From the IMG/VR virus record IMGVR_UViG_3300010354_000533, positions 1-26,492 of that record: DNA of 26,492 nt. One strand, 5' to 3'. The translations under genes and the position numbers were made by a program. Source of the stretch: a virus. The notes beneath the pieces were generated by a model, which had not been told where the DNA came from, made no database searches, and saw only the letters and a list, made by a program, of their open reading frames with translations. Positions 13,911 to 21,764 of the stretch are shown piece by piece (positions within the stretch are counted from its first letter, which is position 1; the number at the start of each line of letters is the position of its first letter).

Positions 13911-14558
13911 TCAGAACAAATCGTCTTCACCGTCCGCGTAGGCGGAAGGGCCCCTGAATAGGCTTTGCCTGTTGCGTTCCTGGATTGCCTCAACCGGCGA
14001 CATTAACACTCCCCATTCGTCATCACCGTTTTCAGGTAGATCCATATAGCGGCGTATCCTGGGGTCTCTTGAAGTTTCGGCGTATTGCCTCAAGAAGGAA
14101 ATCCCAGGCGGAAGCCCTCCCGTATAGGCGGACGGAGAAACCTCGCGCATCGCCTGGGCGAGAGCGACCAGGGGTGGCTTTTTTTCCTTCAGTTCAAGCT
14201 CTAGTGCCCTGTCGACAATCGCACGTCTGTACGCGTGAACTGCACCATCATAAAGTCCTGGCAAGGTTGAATCTCCAATCACTTGCATTTCATTTAGTCT
14301 CATGATCCGATTTCCACTAACTGCCTTCCAAACATTGTTTCTGGCGGCTTCCTCGGCCATCCGATTCTCAGTGGGTCCCGCATCCCATTCCGGATCGGGC
14401 CGGACACGCTTCCCGCCTGAAGATCTGTCACGCCTTTCTGCTCTGACGATCTTATTGAGCGCGTCACCAGCGAATCTCCTGGAATCAACTCCTTTCTCAT
14501 CGGGGTCCTCCCCTTCGCCTGCCATCCGCCTACGCGGTCCGCCTATTCCTGTTGTCAT
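13911..14558 (-). CDS. Probable virion protein with shared N-terminal tag (A)
   Basis: A 215-residue basic/acidic hydrophilic protein read leftward from the ATG at 14558, with AAGGGGAAC upstream as ribosome-binding site. Residues 6-19 (GGPRRRMAGEGEDP) are identical to the N-terminus of the next gene upstream (14577-15161), whereas the rest is unrelated. The middle is helical (LYDGAVHAYRRAIVDRALELELKEKK), and the C-terminus is acidic (YADGEDDLF). No enzyme motif is seen. A shared N-terminal leader on otherwise different neighbours resembles phage capsid-targeting or cleaved propeptide sequences. Confidence 0.75.
   Translation of the reverse strand: MTTGIGGPRRRMAGEGEDPDEKGVDSRRFAGDALNKIVRAERRDRSSGGKRVRPDPEWDAGPTENRMAEEAARNNVWKAVSGNRIMRLNEMQVIGDSTLPGLYDGAVHAYRRAIVDRALELELKEKKPPLVALAQAMREVSPSAYTGGLPPGISFLRQYAETSRDPRIRRYMDLPENGDDEWGVLMSPVEAIQERNRQSLFRGPSAYADGEDDLF
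14502..14558 (-). repeat. Shared N-terminal tag coding segment, copy A
   Basis: The first 19 codons of 13911-14558. Compared with 15105-15161, codons 6-19 differ at four positions, all synonymous (GGC/GGT, CGT/CGC, GGC/GGG, GAG/GAA). The conserved peptide is therefore kept by selection rather than by very recent copying. Confidence 0.85.
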
Positions 14559-14576
14559 TGGTGTTCCCCTTGGCTC

Positions 14577-15161
14577 CTAATTCCTTGGGTCGGCCATCTG
14601 GTTCATGGCGTAGCCAGCCCCCATCAGCCCAGCAATCAGTGCTCCTGCGCCCAGGGTGTTACGCCCGGCCCGGCGCACCCGCTGAACGCCCTCTTGATCA
14701 ACCGTGTAACGCCCATCGCCGGCCTTGCGCCTTTCATGGATGTAGTCCCGAATTAGGCGATCAACCTCCTGCTCCTGTTCGTCTAATGCCACCCTCTCGT
14801 TGACAAGGGCTTGGATGTCGCTCAACTTGTCGATCTGACTACTCCTGGCTTTATGAGCCAACAGCAGGCGCTCCACTTCGATTGGCAGCGATCTGGCCGC
14901 TAGTCCAGCCTCAGGGGAAACAGACGCAAGCCCGCCGGCGGCTGCCGCCATTGCTGCCGGAGCAATCATTGAGTAGAGAAGGTTTGCGGGAACTTCACCT
15001 GAATTGCTTGCCGTTGTCGGACCAGTGACCGCGTCAAGCGCACCCACGACAACCGGTAGCCCGATGGTCCCCATCAAGGCATGCCTCAGCAGATGCTTCA
15101 TCTCGGGGTCTTCCCCTTCCCCTGCCATCCGCCTGCGCGGTCCACCAGTTCCTATTGCCAT
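14577..15161 (-). CDS. Probable virion membrane-type protein with shared N-terminal tag (B)
   Basis: A 194-residue protein read leftward from the ATG at 15161. It begins with the same GGPRRRMAGEGEDP tag (residues 6-19) as 13911-14558. After the tag come hydrophobic segments at about 29-47 (LMGTIGLPVVVGALDAVTG) and 62-81 (AAAAGGLASV core), a charged helix at 113-145 (LVNERVALDEQEQEVDRLIRDYIHE), and a last hydrophobic helix (GAGALIAGLMGAGYAMNQM, 170-188). Such Ala/Gly-rich amphipathic proteins occur among internal or ejected virion proteins. No known family recognised. Confidence 0.75.
   Translation of the reverse strand: MAIGTGGPRRRMAGEGEDPEMKHLLRHALMGTIGLPVVVGALDAVTGPTTASNSGEVPANLLYSMIAPAAMAAAAGGLASVSPEAGLAARSLPIEVERLLLAHKARSSQIDKLSDIQALVNERVALDEQEQEVDRLIRDYIHERRKAGDGRYTVDQEGVQRVRRAGRNTLGAGALIAGLMGAGYAMNQMADPRN
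15105..15161 (-). repeat. Shared N-terminal tag coding segment, copy B
   Basis: The first 19 codons of 14577-15161, matching 14502-14558 with only synonymous changes in codons 6-19. Codons 2, 3 and 5 differ in sense. Outside the tag the two genes show no similarity by eye. Confidence 0.85.
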
Positions 15162-15172
15162 TAGCCTGCTCT

Positions 15173-16330
15173 TCAGCTCCTGCCGCTTTGCTGAAGCTGC
15201 GCCTCAAGTTCGCGAATGCGCCGGTCCTTGGGACTCTCTATCCCGAGCTGCTGGGCCAGCAGGGAGCCAGTAGCCAGGCCGCCCAGGATTCCCACTTCGT
15301 CACCAATGAACCGGCCTACAGCCCGGCCAACGTTCTGGCCGGTCACAGCAGGCGCTGGATCCAGAAAGGATCGCAGCGTCTCACCAACCGAGCGATCGGC
15401 GCCAGGCAGGCGCTCGTCGCTGTCCTTGTAACTATCGGCCGCCTTGTTGATGGCGTCGTCGATTGAGCCTGCTGCTTCCTTGGCTATCACCTGCTCAACC
15501 TGCTCGTACTCCTTCAGCAGGGCATCGAGGATCTTCTGCCGCTGCTCAGGCGGTAACGCCTCGATTCCTCGCAGGGCGGCGGCATCTGTCCTGCCCACCT
15601 TGACCTGCGGCGCTACCCGGGCAAACGTCTCGGCCGTCAGGCCGTACCGCTCAGCAAAGCCAGCGGGGTTCTCTGCGGCCTCGCGAGCCATGCGCGCCGA
15701 GGTCTCATTGATCAGGCTTTCCTGTACGGCCTGCTTCATCATCTGGCCCTGATGCTTCAGACCCTCGGCTGTCGTCTCCGAGCCGAGGGTACGCCCCAGC
15801 ATTGCCAGCATTCCCTCCTGGTTCCGAAGCGGGCCTTCGTGGACCATCTGGCCCACCCTGGCGCCAACCCTGCGGCCGAGCATGCCCATCCCGATGCCGC
15901 CGGCAATCGCCGTGGCCGTTTCCAGGGCCGTCTGCCCCAGTGGCTGATCACTCCCAAGCTGCGAGGCACCAGCCAGAACTCCTCCCATCGTCCCCTCGAG
16001 GATCTCTTCGCCCAAGGGGTCAGTGAGCAGGAAGCTGATCAGCTTGCTGCCTGCCATTGGAGTGCCTGTGGTCATCGGCGGGCCTAGCTGCGTTCCGGTG
16101 GACACGCCCGAGAAATCCAGCTCCAGCTGGCCAGGCGACACGGCAATCCTAGGAAACTCGCCACGCGCAGCCGCCGCGGCGGCGGCCTCCCTCGCCGCTC
16201 CAACACTGCCTTCCCTGGCGGCGGCGAGCTCCTCTGGCGTCAGAGGATTGCTCACTCGATAGGGGCTCACCCAGCGCCCACCGGTGCCCCTGGAGCGCAA
16301 TGGCAGAGTCAGCTGATACGAGCCCCGCAT
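15173..16330 (-). CDS. Probable virion protein
   Basis: A 385-residue protein read leftward from the ATG at 16330, two bases after the upstream stop. The Ala-rich N-terminal region (AAREAAAAAAARGEFP) is followed by a Gly-rich amphipathic section (TAIAGGIGMGMLGRRVGARVG), then helices (EQRQKILDALLKEYEQVEQVIAKEAAGSIDDAINKA) and a C-terminal helix ending QLQQSGRS. The composition fits an internal virion or membrane-active ejection protein. No catalytic motif is seen. It is translated together with 16333-16890. Confidence 0.7.
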   Translation of the reverse strand: MRGSYQLTLPLRSRGTGGRWVSPYRVSNPLTPEELAAAREGSVGAAREAAAAAAARGEFPRIAVSPGQLELDFSGVSTGTQLGPPMTTGTPMAGSKLISFLLTDPLGEEILEGTMGGVLAGASQLGSDQPLGQTALETATAIAGGIGMGMLGRRVGARVGQMVHEGPLRNQEGMLAMLGRTLGSETTAEGLKHQGQMMKQAVQESLINETSARMAREAAENPAGFAERYGLTAETFARVAPQVKVGRTDAAALRGIEALPPEQRQKILDALLKEYEQVEQVIAKEAAGSIDDAINKAADSYKDSDERLPGADRSVGETLRSFLDPAPAVTGQNVGRAVGRFIGDEVGILGGLATGSLLAQQLGIESPKDRRIRELEAQLQQSGRS

Positions 16331-16332
16331 TC

Positions 16333-16890
16333 TCAGGCGCCTGCAGCAGCGCGACGGTTCAGCAGTGAGGCCACGATCGCAGCACCTGATCCAACGCCAG
16401 CGCCACCGAGCATCGCCGGAAGGGGGGACACGCCTGCGCCCTGGTCGGCGGCCTGAGTCACCTGCTCGGAGGTCAGGCCGCTCGTCTTCGTCTGGGCGGT
16501 CAGGCTGATTTCACGCTCAGCCAACTTGGCAGCAGGAGGGCCTAGCTCCGGGCGATTCATCATCACCTTGGCGGCCAGGTCGATGCCCTTTTTGCCGGCC
16601 GGGGTGTCCGCCATCTTCTTGGCCTCCTCGGCCGCGCCGGGCGGGAGTTCGCCGGAGAGAATGCCGGCGGCCATGATCCGATCCTTCAGGCTGGTCTCCC
16701 CTTGCCCGAAGACGCCGACATAGACCTTCTGTGCCAGCTCGTCGGCACCCTGGTACGCGCCTCTGAAGTCCTTGTATTGCTGTGCGATCCGGTCCATCGG
16801 ATCGTGCGCCAGGGCATCGGCGGCGATGGCGCCCCCCGCTCCGAGGCCCCCTACCGCGAGGGCTGTGCCGGCCATGCGCGCAAGTGACAT
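16333..16890 (-). CDS. Probable virion protein with N-terminal hydrophobic segment
   Basis: A 185-residue protein read leftward from the ATG at 16890 and first gene of the leftward block. A Gly/Ala-rich hydrophobic N-terminus (TALAVGGLGAGGAIAADALA, residues 8-27) is followed by a hydrophilic helical body and a second Gly-rich hydrophobic tail (AMLGGAGVGSGAAIVASLLN). The two ends could insert in a membrane. No family recognised. The upstream gap of about 160 bases must carry its promoter; TAGATT around 50 bases upstream is a weak -10 candidate. Confidence 0.7.
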   Translation of the reverse strand: MSLARMAGTALAVGGLGAGGAIAADALAHDPMDRIAQQYKDFRGAYQGADELAQKVYVGVFGQGETSLKDRIMAAGILSGELPPGAAEEAKKMADTPAGKKGIDLAAKVMMNRPELGPPAAKLAEREISLTAQTKTSGLTSEQVTQAADQGAGVSPLPAMLGGAGVGSGAAIVASLLNRRAAAGA

Positions 16891-16942
16891 CCGCTGATCA
16901 GGCTCACAACGTGTCAGACCAATCTAACCAAGCCGTTTCAAG

Positions 16943-16977
16943 GCAAAGAAAAAGCGGACCTTTCTCAGGGGCCCGCT
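16943..16977 (-). terminator. Minus-strand terminator after the HTH regulator
   Basis: Leftward, AGCGGGCC (16977-16970) pairs with GGTCCGCT (16960-16953) with one mismatch and a 9-base loop, followed by TTTTTCTTT. It separates the regulator from the virion-type genes. Confidence 0.75.
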
Positions 16978-17050
16978 CGATCAGTCCTCTCAATGGGTGC
17001 GACTCACCCTCTGCAAACCCTATCACTCGATGCGTCCACTGGCTTGCAGG

Positions 17051-17698
17051 TCACGCCGTCACAGGCGTTCGCGTCAGGAACGCCTGCCGTACCGCCTCCT
17101 CCTCGAGGTTGACTGCCACACTGAACGCCTCCACGAGGTCGTCGTCGAACTCGCCGGTGGTTGCTAGCCGCTCAAGAGCCTCGTCACCAAGTCCCATGCG
17201 TTCGCGCAGAGCTCGTGAGACCTTGGCTTCCTCAAGCTCCTGCATCGGCCAGTCGTAGCGCGGCAGGTGAGGCGGCTCGCTTCCGTCCCCCTTTCCACCC
17301 GTGGCAAGCCGTCGGCCCAGGTCACTCATGGCTTCCAGGACGGGAGCCAGATGTCGAGCACCAGCATCGGAGCGCAGCCAGGAGGCAACCTCCTCGAAGG
17401 TCAGCTCATTACGAAACTCCCCGGTTTCGTAAAAGACCAGCAGGGCGTCCACCGTCACGCCCAGGAGACGAGCGAGTTCTCGGCTGACACTCGTCGCCAC
17501 CCTGAGGGGGTGTACCCGTTGGCGAAAATACTTCTGGGTTGTGCCGATGGTGAGCCCCAGCTCCGCCGCTAGCCTTCTCTCGCTCAGCCGGTTGCGAACC
17601 ATGGCCTGCCGGAGTGCCTGTATAAACCGTGCTACCTGCACGTCGTTATGCGTGCGTTGCATAGGGCTCAACATCGGAGGAGGCGTCATGTCTGACAT
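17051..17698 (-). CDS. HTH-domain transcriptional regulator (cyanobacterial type)
   Basis: A 215-residue protein read leftward from the ATG at 17698. Residues about 21-92 form a helix-turn-helix domain: 'VARFIQALRQAMVRNRLSERRLAAELGLTIGTTQKYFRQRVHPLRVATSVSRELARLLGVTVDALLVFYETG'-type order. The recognition helix lies around 'TIGTTQKYFRQ' (50-60), and 'LGVTVDALLVFYETGEF' closes it. I recall this style from cyanobacterial proteins. The C-terminal half is helical and acidic and may mediate dimerisation. It is divergent from the HNH/primase operon with about 200 bases between them, so it may repress that operon. It has its own terminator at 16943-16977. Confidence 0.75.
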   Translation of the reverse strand: MSDMTPPPMLSPMQRTHNDVQVARFIQALRQAMVRNRLSERRLAAELGLTIGTTQKYFRQRVHPLRVATSVSRELARLLGVTVDALLVFYETGEFRNELTFEEVASWLRSDAGARHLAPVLEAMSDLGRRLATGGKGDGSEPPHLPRYDWPMQELEEAKVSRALRERMGLGDEALERLATTGEFDDDLVEAFSVAVNLEEEAVRQAFLTRTPVTA

Positions 17699-17721
17699 GG
17701 CTGCACCTTAAGTGGAGGTTG

Positions 17722-17727
17722 ATTGTA
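17722..17727 (-). promoter_or_regulatory. Candidate -10 of the HTH regulator
   Basis: TACAAT on the minus strand lies 23 bases upstream of the regulator's ATG and matches TATAAT at 5 of 6 positions. The -35 is poor. The adjoining GTACCCGTAC and CCCG/CGGG half-sites (17725-17742) could be an operator. Confidence 0.4.
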
Positions 17728-17796
17728 CCCGTACGACCGGGACTGGTTGCCATGTCTTGCACTCTGTCGATGCGCAATCGCTGCAGACAACAGCAA

Positions 17797-17825
17797 TTCA
17801 CATCACTTCACCGCATCTTTAGACT
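17797..17825 (+). promoter_or_regulatory. Candidate promoter of the HNH/primase operon
   Basis: TTCACA (17797-17802), a 17-base spacer and TAGACT (17820-17825) sit in an AT-rich stretch of the divergent region between the HTH regulator and the HNH-like gene. Confidence 0.4.
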
Positions 17826-17898
17826 TTGTTTAGCTTTCAAGGCTGGCAGATCCTCCCCTCCTTCGGCACAGTGCCGCACGCCACAGCATGCAAAGCGC

Positions 17899-18366
17899 AT
17901 GACGACCAGGACCATTCGCCGCATCCGGCGACCCTCTGAACTCCGTCCGTCCCGTAAATCCGCCGATCCAGAGCTGAGCTCCCTGTACCGCCTCTGGTCC
18001 AGGCTCTGCTCCAGGTACCTCGCCTGGGTGCGCCGCTCCCGCCAGGGGCCCTGTCCAGTTGCCGAGTCATGGGTCGAATGCTTTGACGCCTTCCACGCAG
18101 ACGTCGCCCCCAGGCCCAGCAACCACTCCATCAAGCCAGTCGACCCCGACCTGCCCCTGGGGCCAAGCAACTTCCGCTGGGTCCCCCGGGCCACTGGAAT
18201 CAAAGGCAACACGCCTGCCCTGATCAGCCACGACGGCCGGTCTCTCACGATCCGCGGTTGGGCCGAGCACCTCGGCATTCCGGAACCCACCCTGCGCTAC
18301 CGCCTCCGAGTCGGACTGCCACCCGAACAAGCCCTCGTTTCCACCAATCTCAGGAAAGTTGCCTGA
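17899..18366 (+). CDS. HNH-type endonuclease-like DNA-binding protein
   Basis: A 155-residue very basic protein from the ATG at 17899; earlier in-frame starts to 17719 would run through the promoter region. It follows the layout of phage HNH proteins: 'LYRLWSRLCSRYLAW' (helix), 'ESWVECFDAFHADVAPRPSNHSI' and 'DPDLPLGPSNFRW' (the family's D/H...D..Gy...NcrW core, around residues 68-94). A C-terminal helix-turn-helix follows ('RGWAEHLGIPEPTLRYRLRVGLPPEQAL', 119-146). Several usual HNH positions look changed (K79-P80-V81 where D-R-I/D is typical), so it may be a weakened or DNA-binding-only relative. It is coupled by TGATG to the primase gene. Confidence 0.65.
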   Translation: MTTRTIRRIRRPSELRPSRKSADPELSSLYRLWSRLCSRYLAWVRRSRQGPCPVAESWVECFDAFHADVAPRPSNHSIKPVDPDLPLGPSNFRWVPRATGIKGNTPALISHDGRSLTIRGWAEHLGIPEPTLRYRLRVGLPPEQALVSTNLRKVA

Positions 18367-20888
18367 TGGCCGCACGTCTCCTTGCCATTTCCATTAACAC
18401 CCGCATCCACGACAAGCCACCGGTTTGGCAGGAAGACTACGCCGACAACTGGCAATCGGGCGAGGCCGGTATCTCCGGGCTACGGGATGCGATCTGCCGA
18501 GGGCATGCCTTCATCCCCGCGGCGATGCGCGACTCCCATCGCAGTAGTGCTGCCTTCCTCCACGCGGATCTGGCCGTCGTCGACATCGACCACGGCCTTG
18601 ACCTGGATGGCTTCCGCTCCCACGCCCTCGCGTCCCACGCCTGCCTGATCTATACGAGCAGCAGCCATCGCCCCAAGCCAGGCCAGCACCGCTTCCGGGT
18701 CCTGTTCCGCCTCCCTGAGCGGATCAGCGACCCGGAGTTGTACAAGGCGATCGTCACCGCCTTGATCCGGGCCCTGGGCGGCGACAAGAGCTGCAGCGAC
18801 CCCTGCCGCATCTTCTACGGCAACAGCCGCTGCGAGCACTGGCTCAGCACCGAAGACACCCACCTGCCGGCCTCCTTCATTGAGGAGGCCCGGCGGGAAT
18901 GGCTGCGCAACAAGGCCCGCTACGAGGAGCGCTCCAGTGAGTGCGATCCCGCCTCGATCGAGCGGGCCATCCATGTCCTGGCCAGCGTCCTGCCGCCCAC
19001 CGCTGACGGGGAGCGGGATCGCTTCATCCGGATCACCGCGGCCGCAGCCTCCGCCGGCGACCTTCTCTTCCCCGCCTGGTGCGACTGGGCTATCCGGGGT
19101 CACCACGGCAGCGGCAAGAACCGCAAGCAGGCCAGCGAGCGCTTCTTCCGCGGTTTCTCCGGCCGCTCCTCCCTGGGCACACTCTTCTTCCTCGCCTCTG
19201 AGCAGGATCCGGACTGGCGCGACTCGCTCCCGGACGAGGTGCGCACCTCCGACGGCGGCTCACGCCGACCCCCTGGCTACTCCCACGAGGACTTTCTGGG
19301 GTATGACGACCCCGCCTATGGGGCGCCGAAGCCCGGGGCCCTCAAGACGCAGTCGATGTTCGACCTGATCGCGCAGGCGCCTCCACCGACCCCCGACGCC
19401 GGGACGGAACCGGACTCCGGGTGCACCCTGCCGCCCGAACCGCCCCTGCAGACTCCCGCGCAGGATCCCGATGAGAGTGATCCCGAGTTCCTCGGCCAAC
19501 CCGACGAACCCCTGCTGCCCAGCTCAGGACAGCCCAAGACACCCGAACCCAGCAAGCCGGCGCGAAAGGCGAGCAAGGGCAGCAAGAACGACAAGGGGCA
19601 GGGGACTGACGATGTCGCCCTGATCGAGGGCAAGGTCAAGGCCCGCTACCCAGGACTGCGATTCAACCGGCTCAACCTCTCCATCGAGTCCGGTCCCCGC
19701 AACAAGCCCGCCCTGGTGGACGACGCCGACAGGGCCTACCTGCATATCTCCAGGGGCGAAAGCCGCGTCCTCCCCAAGCAGCAGGTCCAGGACGTCATCC
19801 AGATGATCGCCTACGAGAACAGCTACAGCCCGGTTCTCGACTTCCTGGACAGCTGCAAGGACGAGGAGCCGATCGACTACTTCGACAGCCTCGCCTCCAC
19901 CCTGCTCGGACTCCCCGAGGAGGGGCCGGACAACCCCCGCCTGCCCGATGGCCGCCTACTGGCGGACGTTGTCCTCAGCCGCTTCCTGATCGCCGCGGTG
20001 GCCCGAGCCAGGAACCCTGGCTGCGCGCTGGGCTGGATGCCGATCCTGGTGGGCCCGCAGAACGTTGGCAAGACCAACTTCTTCCAGTACCTGACCCCCA
20101 AGGATCCAGTCTCAAAGGCATACACCTGGTGCCCAACGATTCAGCAGGGGATCAGCTACCTCAAGGAGCGCCCACACGTCCTGCACGCTGGCTGGATCGT
20201 CAACCTCGATGAGGTCGATCGCTTCTTCCGCAGGCGCTACACAGAGGAGTTCAAGAACCTGGTCACTGTCTCCGTTGATCGCTCCAGGCGCCTCTACGAG
20301 AACGAGCGCTCCTTCCCAAGAGCTTTCGTGCTTGCTGGCTGCACGAACAACAACACGTTTCTGGTCGACCCGACAGGCAACCGCCGCTTCATGGTGATCA
20401 CCGTGCTTGGGAAGGTTCCCAGCCGGGAGGACCCCCAGGCGCGAATCATCGACCTCGATCGGGTCAAACAAGACCACCGCCGAATCTGGGCAACCGCCCA
20501 ACGGGCCTACGCGGACGATATTCCATACGAGTTCTCTTCCAGTGAAACCAGCTACGCCGAGGACTACCTGGATGGATTCCGGGTTGACACCCCGCTCTCT
20601 GGCGCCCTTCGCGATGTGCTATCCAGGAACATTTCATTCCTGTACGAAGGGCGTCCTGCTTATGTCATGAATGACATTTTCCGATGGCTTGACATACCCC
20701 TTGACGCTGGCAGCGCCTCGAGCATGGGTCTCACCGACGAATTGCGGAAACTGGGGTATGAATCTAAGCGGCGCCGCGTCAACAATGGCCCAGCAATTCG
20801 CTTCTGGCAGCTCATCAAGCCTCCGTCCCAGTCCGAAGGCCCTGGCCTCCTGATGGACTGGCAGGACGACCGCAGCAGGCGCTACTGA
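18366..20888 (+). CDS. Primase-helicase (AEP-like primase plus VirE/VapE-type ATPase)
   Basis: An 840-residue protein from the ATG at 18366, which overlaps the stop of the HNH-like gene. Residues about 60-160 look like an archaeo-eukaryotic-type primase: 'LAVVDIDHG' (catalytic Asp73, Asp75), 'TSSSH' (98-101) and 'QHRFRVLFRL'; 'CSDPCRIFYGN' (143-153) fits the same fold. Residues about 200-283 resemble a PriCT linker domain. A Pro-rich disordered linker covers about 335-415. Residues about 520-690 are a VirE/D5-like ATPase: Walker A 'GPQNVGKT' (563-570), Walker B 'WIVNLDEVD' (610-618) and sensor region 'AGCTNNNTFLVDPTGNRRF' (657-675). Likely role: priming and unwinding for element replication. 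Confidence 0.9.
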   Translation: MAARLLAISINTRIHDKPPVWQEDYADNWQSGEAGISGLRDAICRGHAFIPAAMRDSHRSSAAFLHADLAVVDIDHGLDLDGFRSHALASHACLIYTSSSHRPKPGQHRFRVLFRLPERISDPELYKAIVTALIRALGGDKSCSDPCRIFYGNSRCEHWLSTEDTHLPASFIEEARREWLRNKARYEERSSECDPASIERAIHVLASVLPPTADGERDRFIRITAAAASAGDLLFPAWCDWAIRGHHGSGKNRKQASERFFRGFSGRSSLGTLFFLASEQDPDWRDSLPDEVRTSDGGSRRPPGYSHEDFLGYDDPAYGAPKPGALKTQSMFDLIAQAPPPTPDAGTEPDSGCTLPPEPPLQTPAQDPDESDPEFLGQPDEPLLPSSGQPKTPEPSKPARKASKGSKNDKGQGTDDVALIEGKVKARYPGLRFNRLNLSIESGPRNKPALVDDADRAYLHISRGESRVLPKQQVQDVIQMIAYENSYSPVLDFLDSCKDEEPIDYFDSLASTLLGLPEEGPDNPRLPDGRLLADVVLSRFLIAAVARARNPGCALGWMPILVGPQNVGKTNFFQYLTPKDPVSKAYTWCPTIQQGISYLKERPHVLHAGWIVNLDEVDRFFRRRYTEEFKNLVTVSVDRSRRLYENERSFPRAFVLAGCTNNNTFLVDPTGNRRFMVITVLGKVPSREDPQARIIDLDRVKQDHRRIWATAQRAYADDIPYEFSSSETSYAEDYLDGFRVDTPLSGALRDVLSRNISFLYEGRPAYVMNDIFRWLDIPLDAGSASSMGLTDELRKLGYESKRRRVNNGPAIRFWQLIKPPSQSEGPGLLMDWQDDRSRRY

Positions 20889-20889
20889 G

Positions 20890-21174
20890 TCAACCAAGGG
20901 TGCCGGCCAGGTCCACACCGTCGTCACCAAAACCGAGCAACTCACCCTCGCTGAGCTCTGTCACCAGGGCCTCGGCGGGGGTTGTTTGCTGCCGGATGAC
21001 CCACAGCGTGGCCGCCTTCTGGCAGAACCAGGCACGCACCACCTGCTTGGTCAGCTCGCGCAGGGCCTCGATGTCCTGCGTCGCGTCGATCGCCCGCCCC
21101 ATCCGTTCGACCTCGAACTGCTGTCCCATGGACAGCGCCAGGGGTTCGGACATGGCGGGCACCGTGTGAGACAT
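20890..21174 (-). CDS. Small helical protein (cyanobacterial-type)
   Basis: A 94-residue protein read leftward from the ATG at 21174. The core 'SMGQQFEVERMGRAIDATQDIEALRELTKQVVRAWFCQKAATLWVIRQQ' style recalls short cyanobacterial and cyanophage helical proteins ('...d.e.LR.la..ll..w..Qka...w...Q'); I cannot name the family securely. The C-terminus is acidic. It ends two bases beyond the stop of the converging primase gene, and its 5' end faces the non-coding repeat region. This is one of the few clues to host type. Confidence 0.6.
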   Translation of the reverse strand: MSHTVPAMSEPLALSMGQQFEVERMGRAIDATQDIEALRELTKQVVRAWFCQKAATLWVIRQQTTPAEALVTELSEGELLGFGDDGVDLAGTLG

Positions 21175-21382
21175 GGATCAATCCCACGGTATCGACATGG
21201 CCAAGGCCTGCGGTCCACGGCGAACACCACTGAGACTCAAGAGACTTCTGGTGAGTTTGGCGGCGTTTGACCGGCACTCAGGCAGCAGGAATCGTGAGAC
21301 GCGCTCCGCGAATCCCTGGACTCATGGGAATCCCGCCTGGAATGCCGCGACTTTGCAGCGGGTGTGCCACCCCCGTGCCGGG

Positions 21383-21416
21383 GTCACTCGCTTTGCAGTG
21401 ACTGGGTTTTCACTGC
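21383..21416. other. Mutually exclusive hairpins
   Basis: AGTGAC (21397-21402) can pair with GTCACT upstream (21383-21388). The overlapping GCAGTGA (21395-21401) can instead pair with TCACTGC downstream (21410-21416). Two exclusive stem-loops lie within the origin-like region. They could form an attenuator or a replication-initiation structure. Confidence 0.5.
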
Positions 21417-21571
21417 TGTACCGGGGTGTGCCACCATTCATCCCTACTTACTTTCTGGAGCGGCATGAAGCCCCTCCTCCCTCCTGTACCACCATCCCGT
21501 ACCACCATCCCCTCCCCTCTACGCGACCTCAGTGACGACCCGCTCTTCACTCGCTAGGCTCTGACTGCGAT

Positions 21572-21587
21572 CTGGGTGAAAACCCAG
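21572..21587. other. Short GAAA-loop hairpin
   Basis: CTGGGT (21572-21577), loop GAAA and ACCCAG (21582-21587) form a compact hairpin capped by a GNRA-type loop if transcribed rightward. No T-tract follows. It lies between iteron clusters and may belong to a small RNA or origin structure. Confidence 0.45.
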
Positions 21588-21764
21588 AAGGAAAAACCCT
21601 CCCTGTAAAAGATTGGGGACGTATGGTGGTACAGCAAAAATCACCCCGAAAACTTCGCCGAAACCCGTTGCGCCGCAGTTGATCTCAGCTGTACCACCAT
21701 CCGTGCCACCATCCCTGTTCCTAGGCGGCGAGCAACGAGGTCCGATTTTCAGCCGGTCAACCGC

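Larger units (their letters stand above)
21364..21715. repeat. Iteron-like GTRCCACCAT repeats; candidate replication origin or multi-operator
   Basis: In the non-coding stretch 21175-21868 the motif GT[AG]CCACC(AT)(CCC) occurs seven times. Starts are 21364 (GTGCCACC only), 21428, 21486, 21499, 21691 and 21703 on plus, with an inverted copy at 21623-21632. Two pairs are head-to-tail: GTACCACCATCCC twice at 21486-21511, and GTACCACCATCC plus GTGCCACCATCCC at 21691-21715. Short A-rich tracts (for example 21590-21612 and 21634-21654) lie between. Position directly beyond the primase-helicase gene, repeat spacing and lack of credible coding favour an origin; binding sites for a regulator are the alternative. 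Confidence 0.6.

Noticed and set aside
21486-21511. CRISPR-like direct repeats
   Set aside because: The two 13-base units abut without a spacer and the other copies are irregularly spaced. The pattern fits iterons, not a CRISPR array.
21173-21535. Plus-strand open frame through the repeat region
   Set aside because: Low-complexity Pro/Arg/His-rich translation, start antisense to the gene at 20890-21174, and it reads straight through the iteron-like repeats.
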